This document shows, one piece after another, positions 25,363 to 37,334 of a DNA stretch of 64,000 nucleotides. Source of the stretch: Melampsora larici-populina 98AG31 (taxonomy: Eukaryota; Basidiomycota; Pucciniomycetes; Pucciniales; Melampsoraceae); assembly GCF_000204055.1 (NCBI RefSeq), contig NW_006768782.1:265793-329792 (forward strand). Direction: 5' to 3'. Under the pieces are notes generated by a model. The model had not been told where the DNA came from, made no database searches, and saw only the letters and a list, made by a program, of their open reading frames with translations. The position numbers and the translations under genes were made by a program. The first letter of the stretch is position 1, and every line of letters starts with the position of its first letter.

Positions 25363-26640
25363 ATTGGTATGGGCCATCCTGAAGTATTTGGTGCAGTTTC
25401 AAGCAAAAGCATGGCTGAAGAAGTGAATAATGAAAAGGTTAAATGCAGCACAGCTAATTCTCTGTTTCCTTGAAAGTGAATCACTTGTCAGATAATTCAA
25501 TTCTGACATCAAAGATTTGAAGTACAAATATCACTAAGCTGGAGCGAGAAGATGTAGAGGTCAGGCAGATTGATTGGATTTACAGGATCTTGATCAAAGA
25601 GTAAACTGAAGAAGTCGCTGTTGGCATTTCTGGAAGTACAAAACATAGGAATCAACAAGTCTCACAATTGAAAGACATCTGTTATATCTCTGAAGACTTA
25701 CGCTCAATTCAAATTGTAAGTCACACATCCAATTTGTAAAGCAGATGGTTTGGTCAAGCTATTCATGATAGAGGCAGTATCTTTGTTTACCCATGTCTTG
25801 GAATGAGAGTTTGCCCAGGAGATTAAAGCAAGACAAAGACACAGTGGCTGGATGGTGAAGTTGGTTGAAGGTTTATCATACATCAGTGGATTTCTTATCT
25901 ACTAAATTTGTTATCTTGTCTCACATACTCTTTACTTGTTTACAAGCCTCTGATCAATTTTTCTGTACACATTTTACATCACAACACTGGTTTTGTAAGT
26001 TTTTCTTTCTTTCACTTGTGCTTTGGAATCAAAAGCAAGTTTTTTTTCCTGTAAAACTGTGAAGAACTGTGGAAAAACATACACTTTCAGCCATCACTTT
26101 CCCCCAAACCCTTTCACCCACTTCCACTAAAGCTACCAAGGCCGTCCAAGTTTGATTTGAGCTATGCTGCTGGATCAACGGTTAGTAACGCTATGTGGCG
26201 CTGCGAGCCAGGCTTGGCATAAGAGCTTTACTTGTGATAAACAAGTATTGAATCCATTTAGTTTACCTTTAAACAAAGGCTTTATCACAGGGATTTTGGG
26301 TGAATTATTGTCTTTACAATACACTTGTAAGCATCATTGAAAATGCACCAAGTTCATTGATTGCAAAGCACAATGAATTATTTTGAAAGGAGCGTACTGC
26401 ATATTTGCATTTTTGTTTCACCAAAATTTGATCCTTATAGCAAAATATGCTTACTCAATGTGTGCTTATATCGAGCGGCAACTTTAATTCAAGATAAGAG
26501 CAACTGACGTGCAGTTCTCAATCCTAATTTGATCATCTTTTTATTCAAAGCAATTTCAGAGAAGGTGGTGTTAAATTCTATTATAACACCAGGAACTTTA
26601 CACTCTGACTAATAGAGATTTTCCAATAGATTTGGAGTTT

Positions 26641-26672
26641 CTTATATCAGATGAATCCAAATCTGATATAAG
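26641..26672. repeat. Perfect 12-bp inverted repeat
   Basis: CTTATATCAGAT is followed, after 8 nt, by its exact complement ATCTGATATAAG. No gene lies next to it. Confidence 0.7.
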
Positions 26673-27516
26673 CAGTACTCAGAGCATCCACACTTGTTTG
26701 TGGTTGTTAACTTAGTCTTGTGCGGTAACTAACCCTACATTGAGTAAAAAATTACTTAATTCATCAAAATTCCACACTCGTTTGCATTAGCAGCACTGTA
26801 ACTATTGTAACTTTACAGATAATGCATGTGCTCCACAGAGGTCATGCAGTAAGGTCACTTTTTGATTTTCAAGTACTAATGTATTCACCTTCTTTCACCA
26901 GGAGGATTCATATGATAGAGGCGCTGTCCTCAAATTTGCGCTGAAGAACTGAAGACACTTTCAAATTCTCCATCTACATAGATCCAAATCTACCAATCTC
27001 ATTGTGTCCATCTACTTGATCAATAGATTTTGATTCAAAAGATCAAAGTCAACATGATTTTGTTCATCTACTTGATGGATAGATTTTGAGTTAAAAGAAA
27101 CAAAGGCTTTATTGAATACATACAATATTATCTTGTAGAAATTTTAAAGATTCAAAACTAGGAAAGAAAAATGACCAATCTAAAAGTATCCAAACTTTTT
27201 TTTTGATTGTTGATTTGTATCTCTTGGTCTTAAGTCCTCCAGTGATTAGTCTTTAGATCTTAATTTTATTATATAGCCATGTCTATATAGTTGTATGAAT
27301 CCTGATATTCTTCATCTTCATCTGATTTGTTTGAAGTGTAGTTGAAGTTATTCAATCAACCTATTTTGATTCAAAAATCACAAGATATCAAAAATGGAAA
27401 AGATGTTGATTGAAATTGATTGTTCTTGGTTTGGTTCATGTGACTGCAAGGTTTAGGCTTCATCCAGTTTGAGAGTTGAGAAGGAGGTGTTGGAGGTTGG
27501 TTTGAGTTTTGCTTAT

Positions 27517-27627
27517 CACCATGCCCGTGTGGTCTTTGCTTGTTGACGAGCGCACATGAGTCGCCTTTGTGCCTCAAAGGGAGTCCGTGTGCGCTCGTCG
27601 TCGGGCAACTGCCACAAGGACATGGTG
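27517..27627. repeat. Foldback of about 110 bp
   Basis: The two halves, starting CACCATGCCCGTGTGG and ending CATGGTG, pair over nearly their whole length with mismatches. The core is GACGAGCGCACA near 27545 against TGTGCGCTCGTC near 27590. Such near-loopless foldbacks are typical of remnants of terminal-inverted-repeat elements. Confidence 0.6.
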
Positions 27628-28471
27628 TATGTAGTTGAAGTTGCTGTGAACAGGTTGTGATGAACAATTTGTGATGTGGGTGGTGATAACACATGCGTTG
27701 GCCAATTGGTAAATTTACCGATTTGCTAACACAAATTGATTGAAAATTAACTACCGCGGGGCTAATTATTCACCAGTGTGGAAAAGGCCCCGTGGTTGGG
27801 TTAAATATAAACTTACCACACCTGATTTACCGCCCAAGTGCGGATGGTCTCAGGGACTACTTCCTCACAAGTAATTCCACCAAAGGGATATTACAGGAAT
27901 CACTGATTATGGAGTCTAATCAGGAACAAAGTTGAATGAGCACACATAATAAGCAACAAGACACAAGGCTTGTAGAATCAGGCCTTTAAAGTTTGGTAAT
28001 TGATAATCAAAGTTTAAAGGTTCTAGGAAGATGAATAAAAGCAAATTGGTGTACACCACAGAGTGGTCTGGTCCATCTGCAGACTGGGACGGAGGCCATC
28101 TGCAGACAGTGCTTTTTTAATTTCGTAATCCAATTGTCAAAGGTGGGACGAGGTTCTCTCAGGAGGAGAAGATGGGTTTAAGTCTCATCTTCTAGGTACA
28201 TAATATCAATGGCTACTAAAGAAATGCTGGTAGAAAAAGCCTAAGCTCTCTACAATCTTTGTAACCACGGCAAAACTAGATAGAACAGCTACTACAAATG
28301 TGGATGTCCTAACTACAGATGGTGGTGTGGGGGTGGCCTATTGAGTGTGGGAGGAGAGGAAACCAAAAGATTTCACTCCTGAAAACCCATCTCAGTAGGC
28401 GAGAACAAAGAAATATAGAGAGGGGGCTTCTCTCCCCAATAACTCGCAAAAACAAATGACTATTTCCTTTC

Positions 28472-28490
28472 TTTTTTTTTTTTTTTTTTA
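28472..28490 (-). repeat. A-tract right after the recombinase stop codon
   Basis: On the minus strand the TAA stop of the recombinase runs straight into about 17-19 A residues. DIRS elements do not normally insert with poly(A) tails, so this could be simple-repeat growth at the end of the ORF or a trace of an RNA-derived end. Confidence 0.6.
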
Positions 28491-29615
28491 GTACTTAATC
28501 CTACGAAGTATGGACTTTGTCTTCTTTAGGTCTTTTGCAGAAAACTTCCTGAGGTAAATGCGGTAGGCATCGGATGCCCAGCGTCCGCAGCGTTTGATAT
28601 CATCTCTTGAAGCTCCAAGGTTCCATCTAAGGGAAGCGCCACCAATTCTGAAGGAATGTCCGTGGAGTAACTGCTTGGATTTCGGACGGTTCGCGTTCCA
28701 AATTTCTCTAAACCTCTTAATAAATTGAGTTTTGTTCAACCTGGACGGTTTCCCATTCTTGGAGACGCTGAAGACAAAATCAGTCGGTTTGCGAGGTTTG
28801 AAGTCATAGAGGGCCTTCAAAGCAGAAACTGGGTCCAAGCAAGAGTATTGTCGATCAAGATGGACTTGCTGAACCTCCCCCGGTTGGGCGGTTTTGGCTT
28901 TGTGTAGGTTTATGATGACATCAGAACCATCCGTTGCCCATTTGAGGTCTTGCCACCTAGGGACGGACTTTCGAGAATCGTCAGAGACAAGCTCGCCGAG
29001 ACGGGTGGTTCCCCAGAAAGCGCATAGAGCGACCGCGATAAGTGCTAGACCCTCCTCTTCTTAAACCGGAAGATGTTTCGAAAGGACTAGAAGATCCGAG
29101 ATGAGGACAGGAGGTCGTTTCTTGTCCCGATCATCATATTTCGCTTCAAGTTTCCGTGACGACCGGAAGATCGCCTTGATGTGAGGTTCTGTGTCTGTAG
29201 GAAAATGGGCTCCATGAAAAATGTGCCAGGCCTTGATTCCAGCAAGATACGATTTAAGAGTCTGGGTTTTTACGGATTCATCTTCTGCAATCCATCTCTC
29301 ATCTTTGATGGAAGCCCAGACGAGGAACTCTTTCAAGATTCTAGGAGGAATAGGAAGTAAAATGGAAGGGTCGAAACCAGCGAGATTGGCGAAGCGCAAT
29401 AATTTTAAAATGCCTGAGTTGTATGATTTTAGGGTTCCGTTTTCCCAAGCACCCCTTAGGAGGTGGAGTTGGACTGGATTTTCTTCAACGTAGTCGTTCC
29501 CGAAGGCATCAGATCTAAAAGCCTTAAACTGTACTGCTTTCTTGGTATCCGACTGAGAAGGAGGTGAGATCATATGAGCTAGACTGGAGTAACCAACAAT
29601 CCGATAATCGCTCAT
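28488..29615 (-). pseudogene. DIRS tyrosine recombinase, copy 1 (one in-frame stop)
   Basis: A single frame of 375 codons plus a stop starts at ATG 29615. The N-terminal half (KAVQFKAFRSDAF to KAIFRSSRKLEAKYDD) is the core-binding, SAM-like part that holds DNA. The C-terminal catalytic half shows the first Arg in TTRLGELV, the HxxR box in HGHSFRIGGAS, and the tyrosine nucleophile in the segment DAYRIYLRKF. A TAA at 29061-29063 interrupts the frame between the two halves, while the second copy reads through the equivalent place. No GT-AG pair could remove only this codon. The recombinase would integrate circular cDNA of the element. The start overlaps the RT stop as ATGA. Confidence 0.85.
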
Positions 29616-31550
29616 TGCGAAGAAATTGAAGGCAGTGAGACTTGAGTAATGAAAGGAAGGAGGTCTTCTGGGATCAAAACGTTTACTTCGTGGCTCCAGA
29701 GGAGGGACCCAAATATACCCCTTGATAACTCATCTGCTAGGTTCCCTTTTGAGGTTACCCTGTGTGCTACTATGTCGCAGGAAAGACGGGTTAGAAGTTT
29801 CTGGATATGCTTCCATTCAGAATTGACCGAATCGTCTCTGGACTTCCTCTTTCTCACCGCTGATTGAGAAGTCGTGTTGTCGGTTAAGACTATGAAACGT
29901 TTGCCTGTGAAACAGCCAAAGGGACTCAGCTCCTGGAGAGTGTAACACGAGGGTTTTTTTTTTTTTTCAAAAGAGGCTAACTTACCCGCAACTGGCATGA
30001 CTTTTTCCAAAACCAGAAGGCCTAGGCGGATTGTTACCGTCTCGGCCCAAGCGATGGGTCTCTTTGAATCTAATAAGTTCAGGGTTCTCCAGTTCTCTAC
30101 CAAGCGAAAAGCCGCCCAGTGTTCCCCTACCAACACGCCTATTCCTGAATTGGACGCATCTCCAACCCATGAAACATCCATTGGGGTCCTTGAAGGAATT
30201 AAAGGTCTTGAATTGAAGCTTCCTAAACAAGTGTTCCATTCCAGAAGGTCGGGTAAGACATAGTCTGGGACGCATCGTAAAGCCGACTTGTTCACCCAAG
30301 TTTTCATCCACTTGTAGAACGACCTAGTATAGCACTTCATGTGCGGTACGATGTAAGTTGTGTGAATTAGCCTGCCCACAAAACTTTTGACTTGCTTAAA
30401 AGACCACAACGAATCCTTTCTCAAGAAATCAATGATTTGTTGTCTACGCTCTTTAAGCTTGTCTTCAGGAAGTCGTACTGTGTGGTCCAGACCGTTCCAG
30501 ATAAAGCCAACATATCTCTGCTCGGTTGCGAACTCGAAATTCTTGACTGGGTTTGTTTCAACTCCTAGCTCATTGCTGACATTTGTCACGTCTTCGAGTG
30601 ATACTCTGTCGCCTGGACGCCCAAAGAGAAGATTATCGTCTACCCAACGAAAAATCTTCCAAATCTTAAGGAGTCTTTCAATAATTGTCTTCCAGACGTG
30701 AGCAGGGGCGCCGAAAACGCCACAACTTGCGACCCCTCCGAAACCAACAGCAAGATCAATCCAGATCCTGCCCCGAAAGTCTTTGATGCATAGAAATCTC
30801 CTCTGGCAAGGATGAATCGGTAACTGTCTGTATGCCTTCCTCCAATCGAAGATCGCCAATTCCCATTCTCCTGGGTTTTCACATGAAAAACCAGCTACCA
30901 TGTCAAAATCATCCCAGTAAGTGTCAAAATTTCGTTTGTCGACGAATGAGTTGACGGAAGGAATCAGAGGGTCATTTTTCGGAAAGGAGAGATCATTGAT
31001 CAATCTCAAGCTCCCATCCCCATTGATAGCACTCCCCATGGGATTGGATCGAAAGAATCCATACTTGTAATAGACCTGGTTGTGAGTATAAGGCCCCGCT
31101 AGTCGGCCTGCAAGAGCCTCCTTGGCTATTGTATTTTCAATTTGTGACTTAGCATCCGATGCAGATTTGTGATTATCGGGGGTGTACCATGGGAGTCCTG
31201 AAATTTCGTGTTGAGGGATTCCTAGGCAAAAGCCCTGTTGAAAGCCATTGACGATGTAAGGAATCTCTTTCTGCAGGCCAGCTTCTTCCATGAAGTACGC
31301 CCATCGATGGACAATCATCTTACTGGTTACTGGCCGAGGCCATGGGTCCAGAACTTCAAAAGTAAATAATGTTCGATCCCAGAGGGGCAGAGGTTCTTGT
31401 CGTTTTTTCTTTCCTGTCTCAGTCATGGGAACGACGTCATCCGTTTCAGAATCAGACTCCCAGAGGCCCTCCTCGTTGCTTAATAGAAACTCGCTCGTTA
31501 TGATAGAATCATTGATGATTTCATCAATCCTGTGTTCTCTCCGTGTTCGG
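29612..31550 (-). CDS. DIRS reverse transcriptase-RNase H, copy 1
   Basis: Proposed exons 31550-29986 and 29904-29612, continuing in frame from gag exon 32091-31937 across a 386-nt intron. The RT core shows NGDGSLRLINDLSFPKND, DWRKAYRQLPIHP, the VGFGGVASCG segment and the catalytic FRWVDDNLLF (both Asp present). RNase H follows with SWVGDASNSG, AWAETVTIRL, IVLTDNTTSQS and NLADELSRG, giving the D/E/D/D set. An 81-nt in-frame block in RNase H (29985-29905) begins GTAAGT, ends CACAG, contains an A-run, and is absent from copy 2; it is best read as an intron. The open frame continues upstream to 31936, but that part resembles no RT and is explained as intron sequence. No premature stop is present. 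Confidence 0.87.
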
Positions 31551-31936
31551 CTTTGAGTATCAACAGGCCAACGACATGAATTGCAAGAAAAGGAAGAGTG
31601 AAAACCCCAGGATGAGAAAACAAATTGTTTAGATAGAGACAAATTCAGACAGGCATACCGAACTACAACGTTGCTCTCCAAAATCACACTATCCGATACA
31701 AAATTATCTCGAGGAGTAGAAGGGAAACTAATTTTTTTTTTTTTTTTGAAAACAGGAGTCAGAAAAAAAACCGTCATAGGTCTGGACCCCCCCTGGATCA
31801 TAAAGATGAATCGAAATTTCGAAAGATAGAGGAACAATAAAAGGAGAGAAACGTATGGATGAAGAGAGACGGGGAGGAGGAGGGAGACGGGCAAAACCCG
31901 CCCGACATCCTCAATTCCTTCAGAATCGCTCCTCAC

Positions 31937-34402
31937 CTGTTGGTAGTCAAGGTGTTATCTTTGGCCACTTCTCCCGCCGGTTTCCAGGGTTTTTTCCCCT
32001 TATAGTTGCTATTGACCTGGGGACCACCGCCTGGACCTGGAGCTTGAGTCCCTTCAGCTGTCTGTTGCGAACCACTCCCCGAAGCAGTAGGCTTCAAAAA
32101 TCACCACGAAGCCAAATGAGCCATGAGTCAAAATTTCTGAAACACTATGTTTCAAGCGAGCAATCTTACCTGATGTGGGAACTGGTTGATAACCCTCGTA
32201 GTATGACCAGACTGGGAATTGTTCCAAGGAACAAAAGATTGTCCCTCTTGCACAGGCGCTAGGAACTTGGAGTTGTTCCTTCTGCCCTTGCCTCCCCTCT
32301 TGCCACGTTGAGCCGCATTCAGAGGAGAGCCCGACGGATGAGGAGACGCGGTTTGGTGGGTCACTTGAGAGTGTGCAGTTGGCATGGACGTGGTTGGGTT
32401 GATCACCGGAGGTCTGCCTGATGAGAAATCGAAACCGAACTTTGGGTTACCCGGAGCATAGGGATTGTCTTCAAATCGAAGATCCCCCGCCACCTCAGCC
32501 TCCCATCTCGCGGCGTCTTCAATGTCTGGTTGAAGACCAGCTGGTAAGACGACCTTATCCTTCTTCGACCTTTTGCTTTTAGACTTCTTAATAATTCGCC
32601 TGCGGCGAAATATAACCGTTCTGACCAGTAGGTGATAACGAAGTCGCACCATCCAGCACTTGTATTTTCTCTTCAAGCTGGTGACTATTATTTTGTGAGT
32701 CTCGATATAGTCCGCGTAAGGTTTGAGGTTATATACTTCCCTTGCGTACCGAGCCTCCAAGTCGCACATCTCCATAAAGTCTCCAAAGTTAATTTGCCTT
32801 TCAAGCTGAACTTCCGGAGCCGGAAGAGAGGTACTAGAGGACGGAGTTTGTAACAGAGAGGTTACCGTATGCCAATAATTTATGGAAGAACGTTTAAATA
32901 CCGTCAGAGGGACATAAGATCTGAGTCGACGAAAGCCCTTGTCCCATTTGATAGGGAGATCGAGAAGGTCTGCTGCTTTGAGATGGCGATTCTCAAAGTT
33001 AATCTCTGGATCTTCATCAGACGAAGATTCAGTGGATTTGCCTTCCGATTTCTCGTCAGACGAGGAGGAACTAGAGGAGATGAATCCGAGGAGCTAGAGG
33101 AGCTCAAGGAGCTAGAAGGGAACTCTTGAATCGTTGACACCCTTCCTTTAAACTTCTTCCCTTTCTTTGAGGGGGGTTGGATTTCTGCGGAGGAAGGAGG
33201 CTCCGAGATCGTCTTCTTGTCTTTGCGTTTACGGCTCGTCTTCGATTTAGGATGTTGACCCCCAGAAGCCGTGCCCAAGTCGGGGAAGGATTGATCCGCC
33301 AGCAAGGCTTCAGCTAGTTCGGCGTTGGTCACTTGTGGTGTTCCAGTCGACCCGGAAGCGAATCTAGAAGGCGAGGACGGCGGTTTGCTCATCCAAGATT
33401 TCGGCCCCGAACCTGACTGGCCGTACTTCGCGTGAAGTTCTGCCGACACCTTCTTGACTTGCTTGGTAGATCCGTTCTGGATGGCATCTACAACTGCGTC
33501 TACCAAGAGTTGTTTTTCCGATTTCTTTCCTTTCGGATTGGATTGAAAACGTACTATGGTAAAAACCAGAAGTGCCAAAGGTGAGTCAGCCAAGAGAAAC
33601 CAAACTTGTTTTGGATAATCTAGCGAGCGGAAATGATATGAGGAGGACAGGGAGAGATCTTCCTAGCGCGAAACGCAGCCATCCCCTAGTAATACGAAGG
33701 GGGGGGTCTCCTAGAGTTAACGCGCGTAGAGCAGCGAGTTTCCAGACTGATTCAAAACATAATAGTTTTACTAGCGGCGCGTGACGCAGCCTGCAGTCCT
33801 AAGTGGCAAAAGCTGCCTGTGTAATCGAAATACTGACGTAGATTCGAACACGTGGCGCTAACCCATGAAAAAAGTTGAAGAAAAACAAAAAACTGACACC
33901 AACGCTAACCTTTGTCCTTGTTAATAAGAGCTTCACTCTCGGAACTGTCATCAGACGAGGAGCCTTCCGAAGAGACAACTTGTGTCTGTTTCTTTTTCTT
34001 CCCTAGGACTAGCTTCAGGCGTCTGGACGCATTATCCGCCGTACCAATCGATCTGGTGTTGCGGGAGGAGGGTTCCCCTACTTGTTCTTGAGTCGTTCCT
34101 ACATCATGATGATCCAGCAATTGTCGTTCCTCTGGATTGCCTTGAGGTGCACTAGTGGTTGTAACCGATGCCCCTTCTAGTGAAGGGCCTTCCAAAGAGT
34201 TGGACATATTTGGAGAATGTGACGGCGTGATTTCTCTTGACCGTGACGCCGCTCTCTTTGCTCTAGCCGCGGCTTGATCTTCTTTCTTTCCTGCGTTTAA
34301 TTGAGTTCCGGAGTGTTTGTTTGAAACTAGATGCTTGATGGAGTTCGTCTTTTTTGCTAATCGTTTTTTAATTATGAGATTAGAAGAACCTTGTTTCGTC
34401 AT
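31937..34402 (-). pseudogene. DIRS gag-like gene, copy 1 (spliced, one frame change)
   Basis: Exons inferred on the minus strand: 34402-33910, 33553 to 32170, and 32091-31937. The first exon is basic then Ser/acidic-rich. The second starts KGKKSEKQLL, runs through Lys-rich and Ser-rich stretches, and contains the block INFGDFMEM...KYKCWMVRLRYH...NPYAPGNPKFGF. The last exon is Gly/Gln/Pro-rich (GPGGGPQVNSNYKG). That block matches the second element (LNFGEWFEG, ECWMTALRYN, NPYALGGKLQF), showing a conserved gag-like domain of unknown structure. Around 33070, in a run of Ser codons, the reading frame changes without a plausible intron, suggesting a small indel. The donor G|GTTAGC and the acceptor ATAG|TA join in the same phase as in copy 2. 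Confidence 0.7.
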
Positions 34403-36799
34403 ACACTTGATCGAGCGTAAAAGATTATGAAACTTAGAATAAGATCAGAACTCAACGATAGAGGAAAAAAGAAGAAAGAAGAAATTCTCTCCGAAAACTG
34501 AATATCTAAATATTGAAATCACGATTGAAAGACTTTCTAAAATTCTTTTGAAGATAAAAATTGGAGTTTTGAAAGAAAAATATAAATTCTCTATGATTCT
34601 AGTATTAAAGAGTTAAAACTTGGAATCGATTAGAGAATAAAGGAGAGAGCCTATAATTTGGCGGCACAGGTAGAAGCAAAGGAGAAAGACGAGTGAGGGA
34701 CAAATGAACGTCGACCTCACTTGTGTATATACTTTCTCGAGCAGAGAGTCCTGAACAACTAACCGCCAGGGCTAGACTAGTCAGGACCCTGCTACCCGCC
34801 TAGGCCAAATCAACCGCCCCGCCCTTTAAAATAGGACTTTGGTATACTGTCGCAGGCTTGGGGGTATACCACCAATTGACCGTCTGCAAAAAGGATCCAG
34901 TCCCACTATCTGCAACCACCTTTCAAATACCGCCTGCAGCCTGCCTGCAAGTCAAATGCAAAATGTATGCTGAGGGTTGATCACCAGTTGGGGTCCTGGG
35001 TCCTGCTCAACACCAGTCCTCAAGAAATAGTCCAGTGAGACGGCTGCCAGCCTCAATATTTGGCTAGCAGACAGCTGATTCAAAGAATCAAAAGGACATC
35101 AATTTATCAATTGCATTAAATATTTTTTCAGGCATATACAAATGTGATAATGATGAGTGTGATGTGTATATAGTATGAAGATACAAATTGTATTCTGTTG
35201 AAACTAAATAAACATGTGGGAATCATAACTTGAACATGAATCTTGGGTGGAAAAGATTGAATGATGAGATTCAGGGATTTGATTCTGTTGGAAAAATTTC
35301 CCATTAGAATATCAATTTTCAATTGATTCTTCACATTCTTATTAATTTTGATTTGTGGTTGAGTTGATATCAATAGATTGTAGAGATAAATTTAACATTA
35401 TAGAAATTGCATCAATTTATGTTCCTAATAGAATTACACCAGCTCTTGTTATGATAGTTCAAAAAAGGAACAGATTCAGTGATTGAAATGGGTTTTCCTA
35501 GATTTGAAAGAGTGAAAAACAATTGACTAACTTTTGAAATCACCTGATTATTAATTTACAATTTATCATAATTGTTATCATCAAGTGAATTAGATTTCAA
35601 AAATGAGAATGTTATGATTTTCAGATTGCATAGATTGGATCTGAGGTAATTCTTACACATGGTGGTCAATGAGACAGATGTGAATTTGATTTAATATGCA
35701 CAGTTATGTCATTATGCTCAAAGAGTACTACTCTACCACCTTTATCACCTGTAGCAAGATAATTGTGTGATTGAATTTGACAGTTATGATGGTATCTGCT
35801 TTGGCTATACCTTCAACTTCTGCTTTGACACCTTATGATCAAACTGATAGATAAGAGTTAGCAAAATCAATCAAGAGTAAATGGTGAGAAAGCATTTGGG
35901 ATAAGATTGAAAGACAAACCAAAAAAATGAGCAAATCTCCAACCAGATGAGTGACTATATAAAACTGTTCCAGGAAGTGTAGCTATCAATGAAAAAGATG
36001 ACATCAAAAGTAGTGATGATGAGAAAAAAGGTTGTGAATATCATACAAAAGCGTGTTTTGTGAAAAGTCTGTCAATTGTGTGATCTTAAAGGGGTGTTCT
36101 TAGATGATAAGTTTTCTTGAATGGTTTGAATGAAGTTGGGATTTGATTTGATTGATCAGATTGATTTGATTTGATTTGATTTGATTTGATTTGATTTGAT
36201 GATGATGATATAGTTGTATGAAGTTGATGATGATGAGTTGAGATGGATTTGATGAAGTTGAAGTTATTGAGAATGGTTTTGAGTGATCAATTGGTTGGTT
36301 CTTTGGTTTGTTGAGTGATGTCATGATTCAAAGTTGAGGTTAAGTTCTGTTAAAGCAGGTTAAAGCTTTATTAAATTTGACCTTATAAAAGATTTTATTA
36401 AAAGGCAGAACAGTCTGGCAGATGTCTGACAGGCGCCTGCCAGCCTTTTTTCAGACTCAATCACGCACACCAGCTGCAGTCCCACTACCAATGGTACTCA
36501 ATCTGACTGCAGCTGGTATGTAGCTGGTTCTCACAAACCATTTTCAGGCCTTTTACAGGCCTTTTTCAGGCAGTTCTCCGGCAATTTCAGGACCTCAACC
36601 ACTTGCAGACCTCACTGACAATATTTCTGCTTGAGAACCACTCCATGGTGTTGTTGAATGTGGGATGTTTCTCATTTTGGGTGGATTTTCAGGGTTTATA
36701 TAGTCTGAATCTTGGAAATTGTTGGAATACAAGTGTGCACAAATTGTGGTTCTATGGTTAGGTTAATGACAGTAACACAGATACTACTGGGTTAGAAGT
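34403..36799. other. Stretch without a recognisable gene between DIRS copy 1 and a MITE
   Basis: 34403-34960 is probably the 5' untranslated end of DIRS copy 1. It is followed by AT-rich DNA with no supported frame. A pentanucleotide repeat lies at 36159-36200. Confidence 0.45.
36159..36200 (+). repeat. (TTGAT)n microsatellite
   Basis: About eight tandem TTGAT units followed by a few GAT units. Confidence 0.9.
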
Positions 36800-37334
36800 C
36801 ATGTTGTGGGCGCGCCCAGGCGCAAAAAAAATTGATTGGAGTGGCGCGGGTGCCAGCAGGGCCGGTCAGGCGCGCCCTTTGCCCCAAAAAAGTAGAAAAA
36901 AGTAAAAAATCTTCTGCATCAGCAGAGGCCAGTATCACAGGGCCAACAGATACATAGTTTCCAATGAAAGAATTCTAGTCATTGATTGCAAGGTAGATTG
37001 CAAGAGATATCACGGTAAATGGAAGTCAACTGCAACTCTATACGCATGAAACTCTTACAGCAAGTGCTTACATCTTTTGGACAAGACTCTGTCTGTCAAG
37101 TGACAACAGCTCAGAGTGAGGTAGACTGTTGGACCAATATGTCAATCCCAAGATGAAGGACATTCCTCAGAGTCCTCGACTCCTCCTCAGGCATTTCTGA
37201 TGGAGATGGTGACAAAAACCCGCGGACTAACTATGGGGCGCGCCCCTACACATTTTGAAGATTTGGGGCGCTACCAGGCGCGCCCGCACCTGGGCGCAAC
37301 TTTTTCGCGCTTTTTGCGCCACACCCACAACATG
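36800..37334. mobile_element. MITE family A, copy 1 (GTTGTGGG ends)
   Basis: It begins CATGTTGTGGGCGCGCC and ends GCGCCACACCCACAACATG, so the ends are inverted. The interior is non-coding, with GGCGCGCC motifs at both sides. It shares many blocks with the element at 55692-56153, including GCAGAGGCCAGTAT, TTACATCTTTT, ACAAGACTCTGTC and CAAGTGACAACA, at roughly the same spacing. No autonomous partner is in the window. The target duplication is at most a few bases (AT on both sides). Confidence 0.75.

Larger units (their letters stand above)
25363..28471. other. 3.1 kb without a recognisable gene
   Basis: AT-rich intergenic DNA with small inverted repeats (26641-26672 and 27517-27627). Short open frames such as 27371-27694 (-) overlap the foldback and are not supported. 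The last few hundred bases may be the 3' part of the first DIRS element, whose outer end I could not fix. Confidence 0.45.
28472..34402 (-). mobile_element. DIRS-type tyrosine-recombinase retrotransposon, copy 1
   Basis: Read on the minus strand, the order is gag-like exons (34402-31937), reverse transcriptase/RNase H (31550-29612) and tyrosine recombinase (29615-28488). This gene set and the lack of an aspartic protease or DDE integrase define the DIRS order. Introns are inferred between the gag exons, between gag and RT, and inside RNase H. Lesions: a frame change in the Ser-rich gag segment (about 33070) and an in-frame TAA in the recombinase (29061-29063); the RT catalytic motif is intact. 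The outer limits and split repeats typical of DIRS elements could not be identified, so the coordinates cover coding parts and the A-tract after the last stop. Confidence 0.85.

Noticed and set aside
31551..31936. 130-codon N-terminal extension of the DIRS RT open frame
   Set aside because: It has homopolymer runs and no similarity to the second element. Gag joins RT in frame when this stretch is removed as an intron.
36159..36200. TTGAT array considered as a CRISPR-like or satellite repeat
   Set aside because: It is a simple pentanucleotide microsatellite without spacers.
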